Shown: positions 12,605-24,703 of the stretch, in pieces
How positions within the stretch are numbered: position 1 is the first letter of the stretch
Layout: every line of letters begins with the position of its first letter
Origin: Daucus carota subsp. sativus
Lineage: Eukaryota; Streptophyta; Magnoliopsida; Apiales; Apiaceae
Direction of reading: 5' to 3'
DNA: 64,000 bases
NCBI RefSeq assembly: GCF_001625215.2
Contig: NC_030383.2
Span: forward strand, 62,796,949-62,860,948
Notes under the pieces: generated by a model
What the model was told of the DNA's origin: nothing
Databases searched by the model: none
The model's input: the letters and a program-made list of their open reading frames with translations, nothing else
Translations under genes and position numbers: made by a program

Positions 12605-12660
12605 TCGATCGTAAAATTAATGTATCCAGTGGATAATCCGCATATCAATTCAGTTCCATT
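12605..12660 (-). pseudogene. Remnant of LRR receptor-like protein transmembrane region
   Basis: On the minus strand this short piece encodes ELICGLSTGYIN. It matches the transmembrane segment CGLICGFSTGYIIF of the receptor-like protein gene at 49.3-51.9 kb, in both protein and DNA. Only about 50 bp survive; a MITE begins just beyond it. It marks a former receptor-like-protein copy in this part of the cluster. Confidence 0.6.
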
Positions 12661-12676
12661 GATCACTTGTATAACT

Positions 12677-12995
12677 GTTTGGGAGTGCTGTTAAAAATTG
12701 CTGTGCGGTCAGAAAAAGTGCAGTTTAAAAAGTGCTGTTGTAGAATTCAAATAACTGTTTGAGTTATAATATAAAAATAATAATTTTTTTGGTGAGGTTT
12801 GATAGTGAAATTTGTAACGGTTTATTGCAAAAGCTGAAAACAATTTTTTTCAAAAGCATGGGGGACCTGCGAAAAAGCAGCTTTTTAGCTAAAACCTGTT
12901 GTGCAGAGAAGCTGTTTTTAAATTTACCAAACAGTTTTTCACCTGTTTTTTTGCAAAAAGATGCTGTTATGCGGTCTACGACAACAACCCCAAAC
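12677..12995. mobile_element. MITE-like element with TGTTTGG ends
   Basis: The left end contains TTTGGGAGTGCTGTT and the right end AACAACCCCAAACA, an imperfect inverted pair. The interior is a partly self-complementary mix of GCTGTTTTT and AAAAAGTGC blocks. It separates the receptor remnant from the ankyrin remnant. A reading frame across it has no family resemblance. Confidence 0.45.
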
Positions 12996-13089
12996 AGGAC
13001 CTAAGTACATATCAGATCAGCCTGACATAAACTATAGAAAAGAATTTATTTTTTTTGAGTAAGTTTCTAAATTAAAGTCTCAGAGCTGG

Positions 13090-13500
13090 ATTGAAAAGAA
13101 TCTCAAGCCTTTTGTTTCTGGAAAGCACCTGCAAAGAACTAAGAAAAGTCTCAGAGCTTTTCTACATTATATATAATCGGTTAAATGTTCTTGTTCTTCT
13201 GTTAGAGTCTAATGATCACCGTGATTTGATAAACACCAAAGATGTCGATGGCAACACTATTTACTCTCTGCAACAGCTTTGAAACGGATGCAGGTAAAAT
13301 TTCATTCACAGGTTTGTGTATTATTGCTTTGGATTAAATAATAACTCTAATATTCCATATATTGCAAAATCAATTTTTTCTGTTTTAATAAGGTGAATAA
13401 TCTCCGAGATGACATAGAAATGAATTTAAGCTTTCGCAGATAATAAAATATATGGTCACGAGTAGAGGTGATCAAATGGATGTAGATGTGTTACTGTAGG
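13090..13500 (+). pseudogene. Remnant of ankyrin-PGG gene (end of exon 1, start of exon 2)
   Basis: The frame at about 13166-13290 reads NRLNVLVLLLESNDHRDLIN and KDVDGNTI. This matches the fourth and fifth ankyrin repeats of the intact paralogues. An exon-2 start follows at about 13440 (ATAATAAAATATATGGTCAC, compare ATAATAAAATACCTGATCAC in the 55 kb gene). The N-terminus and the PGG/membrane part are missing. A stop replaces part of the AAALRRMQ motif before the old splice donor. It is a nonfunctional relic of one cluster member. Confidence 0.8.
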
Positions 13501-14014
13501 AGGGTACTGAGATCACAGACTTGTTACGATTGTGGATGAAAGTCCAGAAATGCTTGCTGTTGAGTGAGTGTCAACCCAAGTCCCGCATCGTAGAGATTAC
13601 ATCACAAACTGGCAACCTCTATCACCACCTCATCTGTAAACAACTAATAACAGCCATCGATGCAACAGTCACCACTGTCCTCTGTTTGCCGCGGATTCAT
13701 TCTCTCCACGATATTAAAAACTTTTTATCCTGACTAATATAAATTCATTGAATTTTAAAAGTATTACTCTTCTAAAGTTTGATTTGGAAGAAACGAACAG
13801 AAAAGATAGTTCAATAAACCAAATTAAACCAATTCTGCTATTCACAAATTTTCAGGTAGATAACCAATAAAAATGAAATAACTTCTAAGTTTAACTTTGG
13901 AAATTCAGGCTTAATATGAGTTGAATCCAACATTGTCAAACACCACACCGCTATACAATCACCAAAGAACTACACGAGCAACCATTCACCTAAGAAGGTA
14001 AGATAACAACTTTT

Positions 14015-14310
14015 TCAAGTTGTTGGAAATGAAGTAAAACCGAACATGGCAAGCGTTCCACTGAGTTCTTTGTATGGAAGGACTATGTCACAGACGGAAC
14101 CTGCAGAGTTGCAGGTAATACCAGTCCAGTTACAAAGATAAGTGAGATTAGTGAGTGACCAAGAATCGAGTAAAGGAGACCACGCTAGGCTGTTCTTCCA
14201 TTTCACTAGAGCTTTCTCTTGTAGTAGATACTGTACCAAGATTCATCGGAAGTAAGGACAGAAACAATGCAAAAAGGAGAAAATGACAAGACTTTCAGAG
14301 TGCATCATGT
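14015..14310 (-). pseudogene. N-terminal remnant of an LRR receptor-like protein
   Basis: The minus strand encodes KALVKWKNSLAWSPLLDSWS and LCNWTGITCNSAGSV. This is the LRR N-terminal cap, and it is nearly the same as the cap of the full gene ending at 51922. Just upstream, a degraded signal-peptide region (LFLSLLPMNL) can be read. The copy stops after about 75 codons, where the first LRR would begin. No downstream LRR is found on this side, so it is a truncated pseudogene. Confidence 0.8.
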
Positions 14311-14329
14311 TTCTTTCAATTTAATCAGT

Positions 14330-15423
14330 GATTCTATATCCAATAAGGCTTTATAATAGGGCACCTTGATTACATTTTAAGTATTGATCCTGTAATGACC
14401 AATCGGATAGTGCTGCTTTACCATATTGACTGGGTAGCTACCAGATTAAGGGCATTCTAGTAAACCATTGACCCATAGGGTGTAATTTAAACTTTGCATA
14501 TTGGACTTATACGTCTTAAGAATGCGAGTTCTGCTTAATTAAGTTCTTTATAAGAGTGAAGTATAACTCAAAATCTGTGATCATACATTATCTAATTCAA
14601 CTTCTGCTATTTCACACCATTTTTCTTTACAACAAATGATGTTTCTGTATGTACTTTTCACATATTAAGAAGAATAATCTCTGGGCCTTCGATTACATTT
14701 TGTAAAATTCTTCAGGTATTGGAATATGATTGTCCATGTCCATTGCAAAAGTTTTCAATCCTGCCTACTTTTCAATCCCTGGAAATTAGAGCTAATGGGT
14801 GCGCTAGGTCTCCTTGAAGACTTGCAAAAATAGACTTAGCTTTGTTAAAACAGGTTAGTTGAAGCACTGAAGCCTATGGTACACTTGACAGAAGCAGAAT
14901 TCAGCTCCATTGCTCCAATATGTGATAAATGATTATATAAAAAACCTGTTCAATGCCAAATATTAGAGTCTTTGTATAATGGTATAATAATAATCATTAA
15001 ATAAAAAAAACATATTCAATGCACTAAATTCCAAAAGTCTCTGGAATTCTCAAAATGTTGTGCCTGTTAGATATAATCCTGTCATGATCAAGCTGGCCAA
15101 GAAAAGATCATGATCACGCAGGCCAATGATTCGAAAGCCGTCAACAATATATTATTGAAACTTGAAATGGTCTTGGAAAGCCGTCGAGTCCAATGACCGA
15201 AAGGAGAAATCAAAAAAAATATATATGTCTGTAGCTTCATGAGCCTTCCAGCGTCAAGATGGTAGATTTCGAGAAATTAGTTTCCGGTGAGTTCCATAAC
15301 CTATACTTATATCACTTATATATAGAAACAGCTATATATCCTCTGTTGTCCCAGGTACGACTTTGACTCAGCTCGAGAATTTCTGAGAACAGATACTCAA
15401 TTGTAAATTGTATAAGTCATATT
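14330..15423. other. Intergenic region and promoter side of the 15.4 kb ankyrin gene
   Basis: There is no gene here. The last 200 bp before the ATG contain CTTATATCACTTATATATAG (15308-15327), a plausible TATA region about 100 bp upstream of the start codon. A duplicated GAAAGCCGTC block lies at about 15130-15185. Confidence 0.4.
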
Positions 15424-17182
15424 ATGAATATTGAGGTGATGGAGAAGAAGCTCTACGATGCATGTTTGAGAGGAGATGTTGACAAGTTGGAGGAACTGAT
15501 AAGAGAAGATGAACTAATTCTTGCTCGAGTTTCGATATCGTCTTGCTTCAACCAAACAGTCTTGCATGTAGCTTCTATGTTAGGTCATTTTAAATTTGCT
15601 GAATCTATCCTTTCTTATAAGCCTGACTTCGCAAGCAGGTTAGATTCACAAGGTCGTTCGCCTCTTCATCTGGCATCTGCAAACGGATATGCTAATATCG
15701 TTATACTCTTGTTGGAGTACGATCCGAAAATGTGCATTGTTCTTGATGAGGATGGAAGGACTCCTCTCCAGTTGGCTGTGATGAATGGTCAGCACGAGGC
15801 TGTAAGTGAGTTGATAAAAGTTAAGTCCGAGTTACACGAACAAGAAATAGGAGAAGTACTGCAATTGTGTGTTATGTATAATCGTCTGAATGTTCTGGTG
15901 CTTGTATTAGAATTAACTAGCCAGCATTTGTCCAACAGAAGATATGACAAAGGCAAGACTATTTTACAACTCGCAACATCTTTGACAAGGACACAGGTAA
16001 TATCTCTGAATAATTATCTTACTGAATTATATGCTGTAATATATGGTGATCAGTTTCTAGAGCCTGTTTGTCACGGCTTAAAGCCGGGACTTAAAACTGT
16101 TTCTGACTTTAGCTGAAAACTGTCTGTTTGTGTAATAAGGCGGAAACTGAATTAAAATCATAAATAAGTCAAAAACTGACTTTAAATAACAAGTTAGTTT
16201 GATGTATTGTTTTGAGTGACTTAATTTTTTTTGAACTTCTTTTTTGATAGAAGTTACTCATAAGTCATAAATTACTCATAAATCACTTTTATTTTTATTG
16301 TGACATTTTTAATAACTCATAAGTCACTAATAAGTTAAATTTATCCAAACAGACAGTTTAAGTTTCCAACTTATCCAAACCGCCTCCTAATTTAATGGAT
16401 TTATAATCACACAGATAGTAAAATACCTGGTGACTAGAAGTGAAGTGAATGTGAATGCAGTAGATCAAAACGGCTTCACAGCTTTGGACATAATAGAGCA
16501 GATGCCCAAAGATGTCAAAACCATCGAAATCAAGGAGCTTCTCATCTCAGCAGGCACATCGAGGGCTAAAGAAATCAAAGCAGCAACCAAGACTCGTAAG
16601 AGTGTAAAAAGATTTACAATCTTCCAAGACAAAAGAGAAAAGAGAGACAAGACAATGCTCATAGTAGCATCCGTCATAGCTGCCATGGCCTATCAAGCCG
16701 CGATTAGCCCTCCAGGCGGTGTCGCGGGAATGGACGCCTCAGTATACTCAGATCCTTCCCCTTCTAATGGAATCTACGATCTCGGACCAGCAAATTCACT
16801 CCTAGCCTACTTCTACCCGGACTTGAGCAACGCCTTCTGGATATGCAACACGATCTCCTTCATGGCCTCTCTGAGTGTCATTTTTTTATATGTTAGCGGT
16901 GCAACTCTGAAGCAGAAGTTCTTTATCTGGCTCATACGAGCGGCCATGTGGATAACTCTGTCGTCGATGACAATGGCGTATTCGTGTGCTGTGGCAGCTA
17001 CTACTCCGGAGTATGAGAATAACAGCACACTTGTTGCGCTTGTATCAGGGCTAGCAACATGGCTGGGATTGATTGGTCTGGCGATTGTGGTTCTTATTTA
17101 TCGATCTGTACGGTACATTGTGAGAACAAATAAAAGGGAAAGGACAGCTGGTAGGATGAAGATTAGGACTAATATTGTTTAG
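15424..17182 (+). CDS. Ankyrin-repeat PGG-domain membrane protein (BDA1-like)
   Basis: Two exons, 15424-15996 and 16415-17182, join in phase to give 446 residues. Ankyrin repeats follow one another: NQTVLHVASMLGHFKFAESI, then GRSPLHLASANGYANIVILL and GRTPLQLAVMNGQHEAVSEL, a diverged fourth and a fifth that spans the splice site. The PGG domain (DKTMLIVASVIAAMAYQAAI then SPPGGVAGMD) leads into about four hydrophobic segments, with a basic C-terminal tail. The family resembles Arabidopsis BDA1 and ACD6-type immune proteins at the membrane; the exact role here is inferred. MNIEVMEKK was chosen as start because the paralogues share it. The intron holds a MITE. No frame damage is seen. Confidence 0.9.
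16057..16388. mobile_element. MITE in the ankyrin gene intron
   Basis: The left end includes GCCTGTTTGTCACGGCTTAA and the right end CTTATCCAAACCGCCTCC, an imperfect inverted pair. The body is full of ACTCATAAGTCA-type motifs. Related copies occur at 19842-20135 and 53645-53935. It fills most of the intron and leaves both splice sites intact. Confidence 0.6.
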
Positions 17183-18840
17183 TAATAATAAACATGTAAT
17201 CCATGTTTATAAATGATGAGTAGATCTAGGAAGAGGTATGAAAGATACACGTGTTTCCCTAAATTTTTGTTTTACAATTTTTCGTCATTCTAAATATTTT
17301 GAAATTATAAAAGTGTCTTATAAAATTTAAAAATACATAGTTATTTTCAGGAAATTCGCCTCCCGAAATTTTAGATGAGAGGGACAAAGGGAATAATTGT
17401 TTATCACTCCAATTTTACCAACTGACGGATTTAAAGTGAGAGGAGTGGGGTACTTGCCCCCACTTAACCTTCAGAGTAGATGTATATTTCTACTACCAAT
17501 TTATTCAAATGGTTTGGTTGCCCTCATGGGTTAAACTGTTGTGTGTTCTATGGGAGGTGCAGGTTTTAAACCTTGAGACAGTTATTATAGTTGATTTTTT
17601 GCCCTCCTATCCTTCAGCAGATTTTTTGCCCTCATGGTTAATTAAGTTTGGATTTTGGTGACATACAACTTTCTTGCATTCTTGGTGAACCTGCATATCT
17701 GGAGGTTAATTTGATAATCTGCATATCTGCATATCTTGGTGAACCTGCAAGTGCAGATGGGTGCGGTGTTTAGTCATATTTTTAAAAGGAATTTTCAGAA
17801 ATTATTAGTTATTAGAGTATGCATGAAACCTTTATTACAAACGGTTTTTCTAATGTGTGCTCAAGGCACACAATAGGCACCAACTCTCGTGAAAATGATT
17901 TATTTTGATCGGTGAAATTGGTGTGAATGCAGGGGACCATTATTATTTATTATTCATCCACCGATCAATTGTGTGCACACGGTACACCACAGAAAATCCC
18001 TACGTCTGAAGTTTTCCGAATACATTGATGATCTGCATCGTGACGTCACTTAAACCTTTCCAGTTGCATCACTCTTGTACCTAACATGATGTTGTCTTTA
18101 TTCCACGTTATTAGAGAAGAAATGAATATTCAATTATTCATACCTAACATTTCATAGCTTGATAGTTATATTGGAGTTGATATTAATTTAAAACTCAATA
18201 TCTAAGTCAAAATTTTGTATTATACATTTACTTTACAGCAACATTATTGCTATGACATAATTCAGTTTCCAATTGATCGTCAATTAATGCACGTACAGAA
18301 ACCGTATATGAGGCAGTTGTAGTCGTCTCATGCATGCAAGTGAAAGTCACTTCTCTCTTCTGTAATGTAAATCTAGTGAAACCAAAATTTGAACTCCCTC
18401 CCCGGCGCTTAATCGGGCATTTCACTATTTGCACGTATTTCAAAATTTATAGTATAATTACATATTTTTTGTATCTCATAACAAGAGTGCTTTGATTTTT
18501 TATATGTAAATTGAGGTGTAAAGAAAACACATCTCTACATATTATTTTCAATTTTTTTCCAAATAAAAATATCGATGTTACAAAAAAGTGAATTCTTTCT
18601 TAAAATAAAGAAGTGATTAGAAGTAAGAAGTAAATAAGTTATAAAGTGTTAGGAAAAGAAGTAGAATTAAGCTCTGAGGGAGAAACTTACACATTCTCAA
18701 CTTTTTAAAAGTACTTCTACTTACACAAACAGATCAAAAAAACAGAAGACAAAAATAACTTGTGCTTCTTAAAAACAAACACGCTTACGGATCTATAGAT
18801 CTCGGTGGGTGATTGATATATGGTGGGTGATTGATATATA
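17183..18840. other. Intergenic region with decayed MITE pieces
   Basis: There is no supported gene. A possible small inverted element lies at about 17847-18003 (GTGTGCTCAAGGCACACAAT left, ATTGTGTGCACACGGTACAC right). A decayed relative of the 18841-19069 MITE lies at about 18560-18790. Just after it, GGTGGGTGATTGATATAT occurs twice in tandem near 18803-18838. Confidence 0.5.
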
Positions 18841-19069
18841 GAGGCCGTTTGGCCAAATTTAAAAAAAGTGATTCTATGTTTAAAGTAAAGAAGTGGAGTA
18901 GAAGTGAGAAGTAATTAATAAGTTAATAAAGTGTTTGGAAAAAAAGCAGAAGCTGTGAGGGAGAAGTTAGAATTCTCAGCTTCTTAAAAGTGCTTCTACT
19001 TCTTTACACAAACGGGTGAAAAAAAGAGGAAGCCAGAAGCAGAAATTGCTTCCGGTTGCCAAACAGCCC
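18841..19069. mobile_element. MITE with GGCCGTTTGG ends
   Basis: The ends are GAGGCCGTTTGGCCAAAT and GTTGCCAAACAGCCCC, an inverted pair. The body is rich in GAAGTAGAAG and CTTCTACTTC motifs that fold on each other. Another member in the opposite orientation is at 36851-37081. It lies about 120 bp upstream of the PLAC8 gene start. Confidence 0.7.
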
Positions 19070-19191
19070 CATAATATTAAATTTTGTTGATGGTTTGTAG
19101 CCTCTATATATATAAGTATCCACTGGATAGCTCAGTGCTTTAACATAAACACTGTAATATTACTAGCTAGTGTGAATTCAATCTAGTTAAA

Positions 19192-20421
19192 ATGCAGAAG
19201 CCTAAAGCCAAGATACAACCCAAAGCCAAGATGCAACCCAAAGCTCCCGGAGAATGGACTACCGGACTGTGGGGATGCTTTTCCGACTGGGGAAACTGTA
19301 AGTTTTCAATTTATTTATTTTTTCGCAAAAATACATATTTATTCTATTTCTATACAGATTGTATAATGACAATGTTTATGTATTGCAGGTATCACTACAC
19401 TGTTTTGTCCCTGCATTACTTATGGACAGATTGCTAATATCGTTCAAAAAGGAAAGACTTGTAAGAATTCGATGCATGTACTAAAAAATAAATTGAAATT
19501 CAAAAATGATTTTCTGGTAACTATATCAGATTATATGTGCAGCTGTTTTTACTGAGGCCAGGAATTATGCAACCATAATGTATTTTACCGGGGGATGCTG
19601 CTTGTATTCTTGCTTTTCCCGTTCGAAGCTGAGACATAAGTACAATTTGCCTCAGTCGCCTTGCAGCTTGCCGGATTGTGCTGTTCAATTTTGTTGCGAG
19701 CTATGTGCTTTATGTCAAGAGTATCGTGAGCTTCAAGGGCGTGGATTCAACATGGCCATTGGTAAGCTGGCTAGTTCTTACGCCCAAATACCAACTCCAT
19801 ATATATGCGTTTTTTTACAGATATTTGTGTATTTTCACCTAGAGGCGGTTTGTTTCAACTTTAACCCGGGCTTAAAGTCGTTTCTGACTGCATTTGTGTA
19901 ATAAGTCATAAATTAACTTAAAGTTAGAATTATAAGCCGGAAACTGATTTAAAACGAGAAGTTAGTTTGAGGTAATTTTTCCAGTAACTTAATTTTTTTA
20001 ATTTTTTTCCAATAAAACTGAGTCATAAGTCATAAGTTACCTATAATTCCCTTTTATTTTTATTATTGATTGTTTAATAACCCATAAATCATTAATAAGT
20101 CAAAATTACCTCAAGTGAGATTTTAAACTCCTACTTATCACAATGATTAATAAGACATTTTATTATTAGTTTCTGAACAAGAGTGTTTAATTAAGAAAAT
20201 TAAATTTAACCCAATGATTTTCCTTTTTAGGATTTGATCTAAATCCGACGGACGAGGATGGTATGATTAATGCTGCATCTATCAATCAAGTGCTGACTCA
20301 AATCAACACACTGACTAATCAGGATGGTACTACTAATGCTGCACCTGCAAGTCAAGTGATGACTCAAGCGGACACAACGAACAATCATCAGAATGATCAT
20401 CACGATGATTATCAGGAGTAA
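19192..20421 (+). CDS. PLAC8-domain protein (plant cadmium resistance / cell number regulator family)
   Basis: Four exons, 19192-19297, 19389-19460, 19543-19761 and 20231-20421, join in phase to give 195 residues. The PLAC8 domain covers about residues 21-130. It shows [15 protein letters not shown], then [20 protein letters not shown], a CCLYSC hydrophobic stretch and [20 protein letters not shown]. Family members are small membrane proteins linked to cadmium or zinc handling and organ size. The WCPC of many relatives is FCPC here. The N-terminus is lysine/proline-rich. The last exon encodes a long Asn/Gln/Asp/His tail ([12 protein letters not shown]), unlike the short tails I know in this family. 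Intron 3 carries a MITE. Confidence 0.88.
19842..20135. mobile_element. MITE in intron 3 of the PLAC8 gene
   Basis: It begins near TAGAGGCGGTTTGTTTCAAC and carries CTTAAAGTCGTTTCTGACTG and AAGTCATAAGTTACCTATAA. It shares these with the elements at 16057-16388 and 53645-53935. The right end is not sharply defined. Confidence 0.5.
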
Positions 20422-20473
20422 CAAGAACTGATTGGAAAGATAATTACGCGAGTTCTTTGTACTGATATCATTT

Positions 20474-21030
20474 ATGGGGCCGTTTGGCTGAGCTTAAAAG
20501 AAGTGACTTATTGCTTAAAATAAAGAAGCGGATTAAAAGTGATAAGTTGGTTTGGACTTATAAGCTACTAGAAGTGTTTGGATATCACGACTTTTAAGTT
20601 AATTAAGTGTTTGGATAACTTAAATTATAAGTTAGTATAGTCTCACAATTTTGTAATATAATTTGTTATATTTAAAAATAAATTATAACAATACAAGATT
20701 TATTTCTCGAATTGGATAGCGAATATGAATTTAAATAATTATATTACAGTACTGCAAGGTAATACAGTAACGGTAAAGTGTAAAGCCATAATTACATAAT
20801 TTAATATCTATAACAATAAGTTTTCTGTGTGAAGTGGGGAGAAACAGGGTTGGTTTTGTGTTGTAATAAGTTGGAGCCCAAAATAAGCTAGGTTCACTAG
20901 CTTTTTTTTTGGGCTCTCTTCAGCAAAAATTAAGTGCTTATACAATGTTGCCAAACGGATGATTTTTAAGTGAAGTGGGCTTATATAACTTTTGAGCCCG
21001 TAAGTTGATGTCCCAAACACCTACTATGTG
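20474..21030. mobile_element. Probable nonautonomous TIR element downstream of the PLAC8 gene
   Basis: It starts GGGGCCGTTTGGCTGAGCTT and ends near AAGTTGATGTCCCAAACACC. Inward-facing related blocks (GGACTTATAAGC and AGTGGGCTTATATAAC) support a decayed inverted element. The boundaries are approximate and no target duplication was found. Confidence 0.4.
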
Positions 21031-21197
21031 TATCTCATGTTTGGTACCATTTTCAAGCTTGATTGCCAAAGCAATATTAAGCTATATATGTACTATATGA
21101 TCTTAAATTGTTGATGGGGGCTTGTGAGACTATTGTTAGCTAAATTGTGATCCTAATTAAGCTCCATGCTTGTAAAAGATGATTCAAACTTAATTAA

Positions 21198-21579
21198 GAG
21201 CGAGTCCAACAATGTCCTAAATTGGTGTCTTGAGTTAAAATTTAAGGCATTTGGATTAAATGTGTGCTCCAACAATGTCCTAGTGGTGAACCATTAGGAC
21301 ATCCAACAAGTGCCTCGTTTTTGAGGCATGCACTACTAAGCATGTCCTAAACCAATTTTCACAATAAAATATTAAATTCCCTCCATTTCAATGAATCTCT
21401 CTCCTCTTACTTTTTCACTTCCCTCCGATACTAATTCAAATAAATTATTATTTTAATAATAAGACACAATTATAGGCATATTGTTGCAGTTTATGTATCA
21501 AAAAGATGTCCTAAATCATCATGACACTATTTTTTATTATATTTTTAAGGCACTTCCTAGAACATTGTTGGATTTGCTC
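21198..21579. mobile_element. PIF/Harbinger-type MITE
   Basis: The ends are GAGCGAGTCCAACAATGTCC and GAACATTGTTGGATTTGCTC. Both are flanked by TAA (21195-21197 and 21580-21582), the three-base target typical of Tourist/Harbinger elements. Length is 382 bp, with no coding capacity. A second member is at 25505-25787. Confidence 0.85.
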
Positions 21580-21582
21580 TAA

Positions 21583-24144
21583 GCTAATCCGGTTGATGAG
21601 AATGAGAATATCGTTTTGATATAAAAATATATTAGTATTTCATTAATCTCATTCCTGTTAACTAGACTGAAATCTCATGATCAGATTTACTTAACTGTTT
21701 TAGGCTCCGAGCTTGTGAACAACTGTTCGTAACTGATTAATCAATGATCTGCTTGTGTGGGGAAACTTAATCATACCTGCTAATCAATTTGTTAATCATG
21801 TTGACAAGAGTCAATCAGAACTCTCGCTCCTATCTTATAATTTGCGAAAGTACAGAAAATTAGAAACTTTGCCTTTATTCATTTTGTATTACATAACACA
21901 TGATATTTTTGAATATTTTTTCAGAACCCTAATAACTAAGGGCGGGTGGGAATTTTTGATAAATCATGGCGGCGGGCAAGGACTTCCGGCAGCGGAGGTC
22001 CAAGTGATGCATCGAACCACGCAAAAGTGACATCACCAGTATAAATTATACTGGAGTAACAGGAAAAAAATTTTGGATCAGGTCCCTGCAGTATCTGCAA
22101 TTTTTACACTGTTTGATTAACATTTCAACTGAAACCAAGTTTAAGTTTAGATGAACAGGTCTCATCTAAATGTAAGAGGTGTTTTTACTGCTGGAGTGAA
22201 AATGAGGAAAAAGGGCTCACATATATTTTTAGCCCACCTTATTTATGATATTTTGTTAGCATAACAATGAAACAATCTTCAGAGAGGGAGAATGTGGAGA
22301 GTTTACACTTGCACGTCATTTCTGGTGGATGAACTTTGACAGAGAATTGTGTGGCACCAGCCTCGCCCCACATGTTACTATTAGTCATATGATATTACTA
22401 CTACTTTAATAAATGGCAGAGGTCCAATCATTTATCTTATATTCTCTCTCAATTCTTTACACGTTTTTCCATTACCTCACATTTTAGGACGCATATAAAA
22501 TATATTTCACAAAATTTTTGAATTTTTTTTAGAAAAATTTAAATAGTACATATTTATTTAGAAGAAAAAAAATTCAAAATAATTTATGAAACTATATTAA
22601 CATCAAAATGCGTGCCGTTCCGTCGCACAATGTAAAACAATTGAGGGGGACGGAAGGAGTATATACTTAAAATTATCAAATATATTAATTATATGTTTAA
22701 ATACAATTGAAATAAAAGTGATATTATATTATATAGCTTTCAATTCTTTTTCAGAGATTTTATTAACTTATTTCATTTTCATTTCCACTCCACTTCACTT
22801 TTTTAAAACTAACCCAAACAGCCCTTATAATATCGATAAAAGATTCAAATTATTCAACATATTAAATTTAAAATATATTGTACCATCAATTTTTTGTATA
22901 ACGTACAAAGGATCCGGGTAGAAGATTCCTTCTTTCCACGAAGGTCTCTTTATTGCCATCGAAGTTGACCTATGTTGGCCGTATTTCATCCTCGCTACCT
23001 CACATCCATGACGTTGAAAACATGCGCTTGCATGAAGTATGCGACGTCTTCGTCGCCTTAAAGTTTAATTAATAATATAAACCCTTTTAAATTGCTAAAG
23101 CAAAACATGCATGCTTTTGATGTTATATACGAGTAGACTTTTGAAAAACAAAATTTTATATATATGCACTCACAATTATTGATAAAATTATGATGATTAT
23201 ATAAGCAGAGTTTTATTAAAACTAAAGTTTAGTTTCTTCATTAATCAAGATACTAAGGAAACATATGTAATTATAAAATAATACATATTTATTTAATATA
23301 CTAGACATAATATGGATGATAAAATGTTAACATATTTTTATATTTGATGTGAATTTTCATACCTAAAATCTCTTGTATGAATATTCTTTTCTCTCAAACC
23401 CACAACCTTTGCTTTTTGCACGTCTGATAATCTAGACTGTTAATAATATAATAAAATATAAATAAAAACATAATTTTATCATAATTAATTTCTCATTTAA
23501 TTCAACATTAAAGACATAAGTCTTGCTTCCATTATAGTGTATCAATTATTTCTATAGATATAACCAAAATAACAATAAAGACATATGATAGTGCAAGGTA
23601 AGTATGTTTTAAAACTAAATATCTATTTTCTAATATACTTAACTTTATTTAGTTAATCCATGTAATTTTAATCTCCATAATAATTAAATAGCACATATTT
23701 GTTTGGTATATTAACAAAATATGAATATAAATATGTTAAAAGTATATAGATATAACTTTTCTGAAAATAAATATTTAACTGCACAATTTGCTTCTGATCT
23801 TGATAAAGCTATTCAGAATCTCCAAATGCTTTAATGCAAAAGATATATGCTTTATATCTCTCTCTTAGATGTAAATACCAAGAGGTATTTGATGTATCCA
23901 CGAAGTGTTCATTCTCGGAAAAATATATTTTTATCAAGCTTTTCACAAATAAATTTTTATTTCATAAGAAAAAAGATGAGGGTGTGAAAGATGAGTGTGT
24001 GAGCGAGTATAGTTTAACAAATTTCATTTGGACACTTCCCTTATCTCATATCTGATGTTCACTAGACTAGGACATTATTAACATAATATTAACTAATTAC
24101 TTAACTTTCATTCTAGTGCCCCTATATATATGCCGCCAAAATAC
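21583..24144. other. AT-rich intergenic DNA with a decayed Stowaway copy
   Basis: There is no supported gene. A decayed Stowaway-like element lies at about 22439-22660 (left ATTCTCTCTCAATTCTTTAC, right GAGGGGGACGGAAGGAGTA). A more GC-rich patch at 22920-23060 has mixed reading frames and no recognisable family. The rest is low-complexity AT. Confidence 0.5.
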
Positions 24145-24152
24145 GTAGAAAG

Positions 24153-24703
24153 TAGAGGTGGCAAAATGTGGTTTTGGTTTGGTTTTGGTTCTTATAAAAT
24201 GGATTTGGTTTGGATAGATGAACCAAAACCATTTCCAAACCATATATTAATAAATGTGGTTATGGTTTTAGTTTGAATTATGGGTAACTAGTTTAGTAAG
24301 TAAAAATAAATTTTATATAATGAACAAAAGTTAATACACTCAAATCACAATATAATGAATACTAAATATAACAAAAGTATGTGTGAGTGTGTGAGTTGAT
24401 GGAGTGGTTTAAGCTCTTGGCTTCTCCAAGTAAGGTCATGAGTTCGAATCATGGGATGTGCATGTGTGATAATTAGCAAAAAGAAAAAAAGAAAAGAAAA
24501 GGAACATAATAGTGTGTGTGGAGAGTTATAAAAAATCTTAAAAGTGAGACTAAATGTGGTTAGAACCATATTTTGTGAGAAATGTGAGACTAAAAACCAA
24601 ACCAAATCCATTTTTCTAAATGTGATTTCAAATGGATCCAAATTCACAATTTTGGTTTGGTTTGGATTGGTTTAATGGTTTTGCATCCATATTGCCACCT
24701 CTA
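24153..24703. mobile_element. hAT-like nonautonomous element
   Basis: The ends are TAGAGGTGGCAAAATG and CATATTGCCACCTCTA. Both are flanked by the same 8-bp GTAGAAAG (24145-24152 and 24704-24711), the hAT-sized target duplication. The interior carries GGTTTGGTTTTGGTT repeats and their complements near the two ends. A tRNA-like SINE has inserted inside it. Confidence 0.88.
24385..24510 (+). mobile_element. tRNA-derived SINE-like insertion
   Basis: The sequence GTTGATGGAGTGGTTTAAGC resembles an A box. GAGTTCGAATCATG about 45 bp later contains a good B box (GTTCGAATC). An A-rich tail (AAAAAGAAAAAAAGAAAAG) follows. AGTGTGTG on both sides is a possible short target duplication. It is nested in the hAT-like element and is not a convincing tRNA gene, because no clean acceptor stem is seen. 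Confidence 0.5.

Noticed and set aside
12759..13004. 81-codon plus-strand frame
   Set aside because: It lies in a self-complementary MITE and shows no family resemblance.
24385..24460. Possible tRNA gene
   Set aside because: B-box-like GTTCGAATC is present, but no complementary acceptor stem is visible and an A-rich tail follows, so a SINE fits better.
24345..24647. Open frame of about 100 codons on the minus strand
   Set aside because: It lies across the SINE and hAT-like MITE and has no protein-family features.
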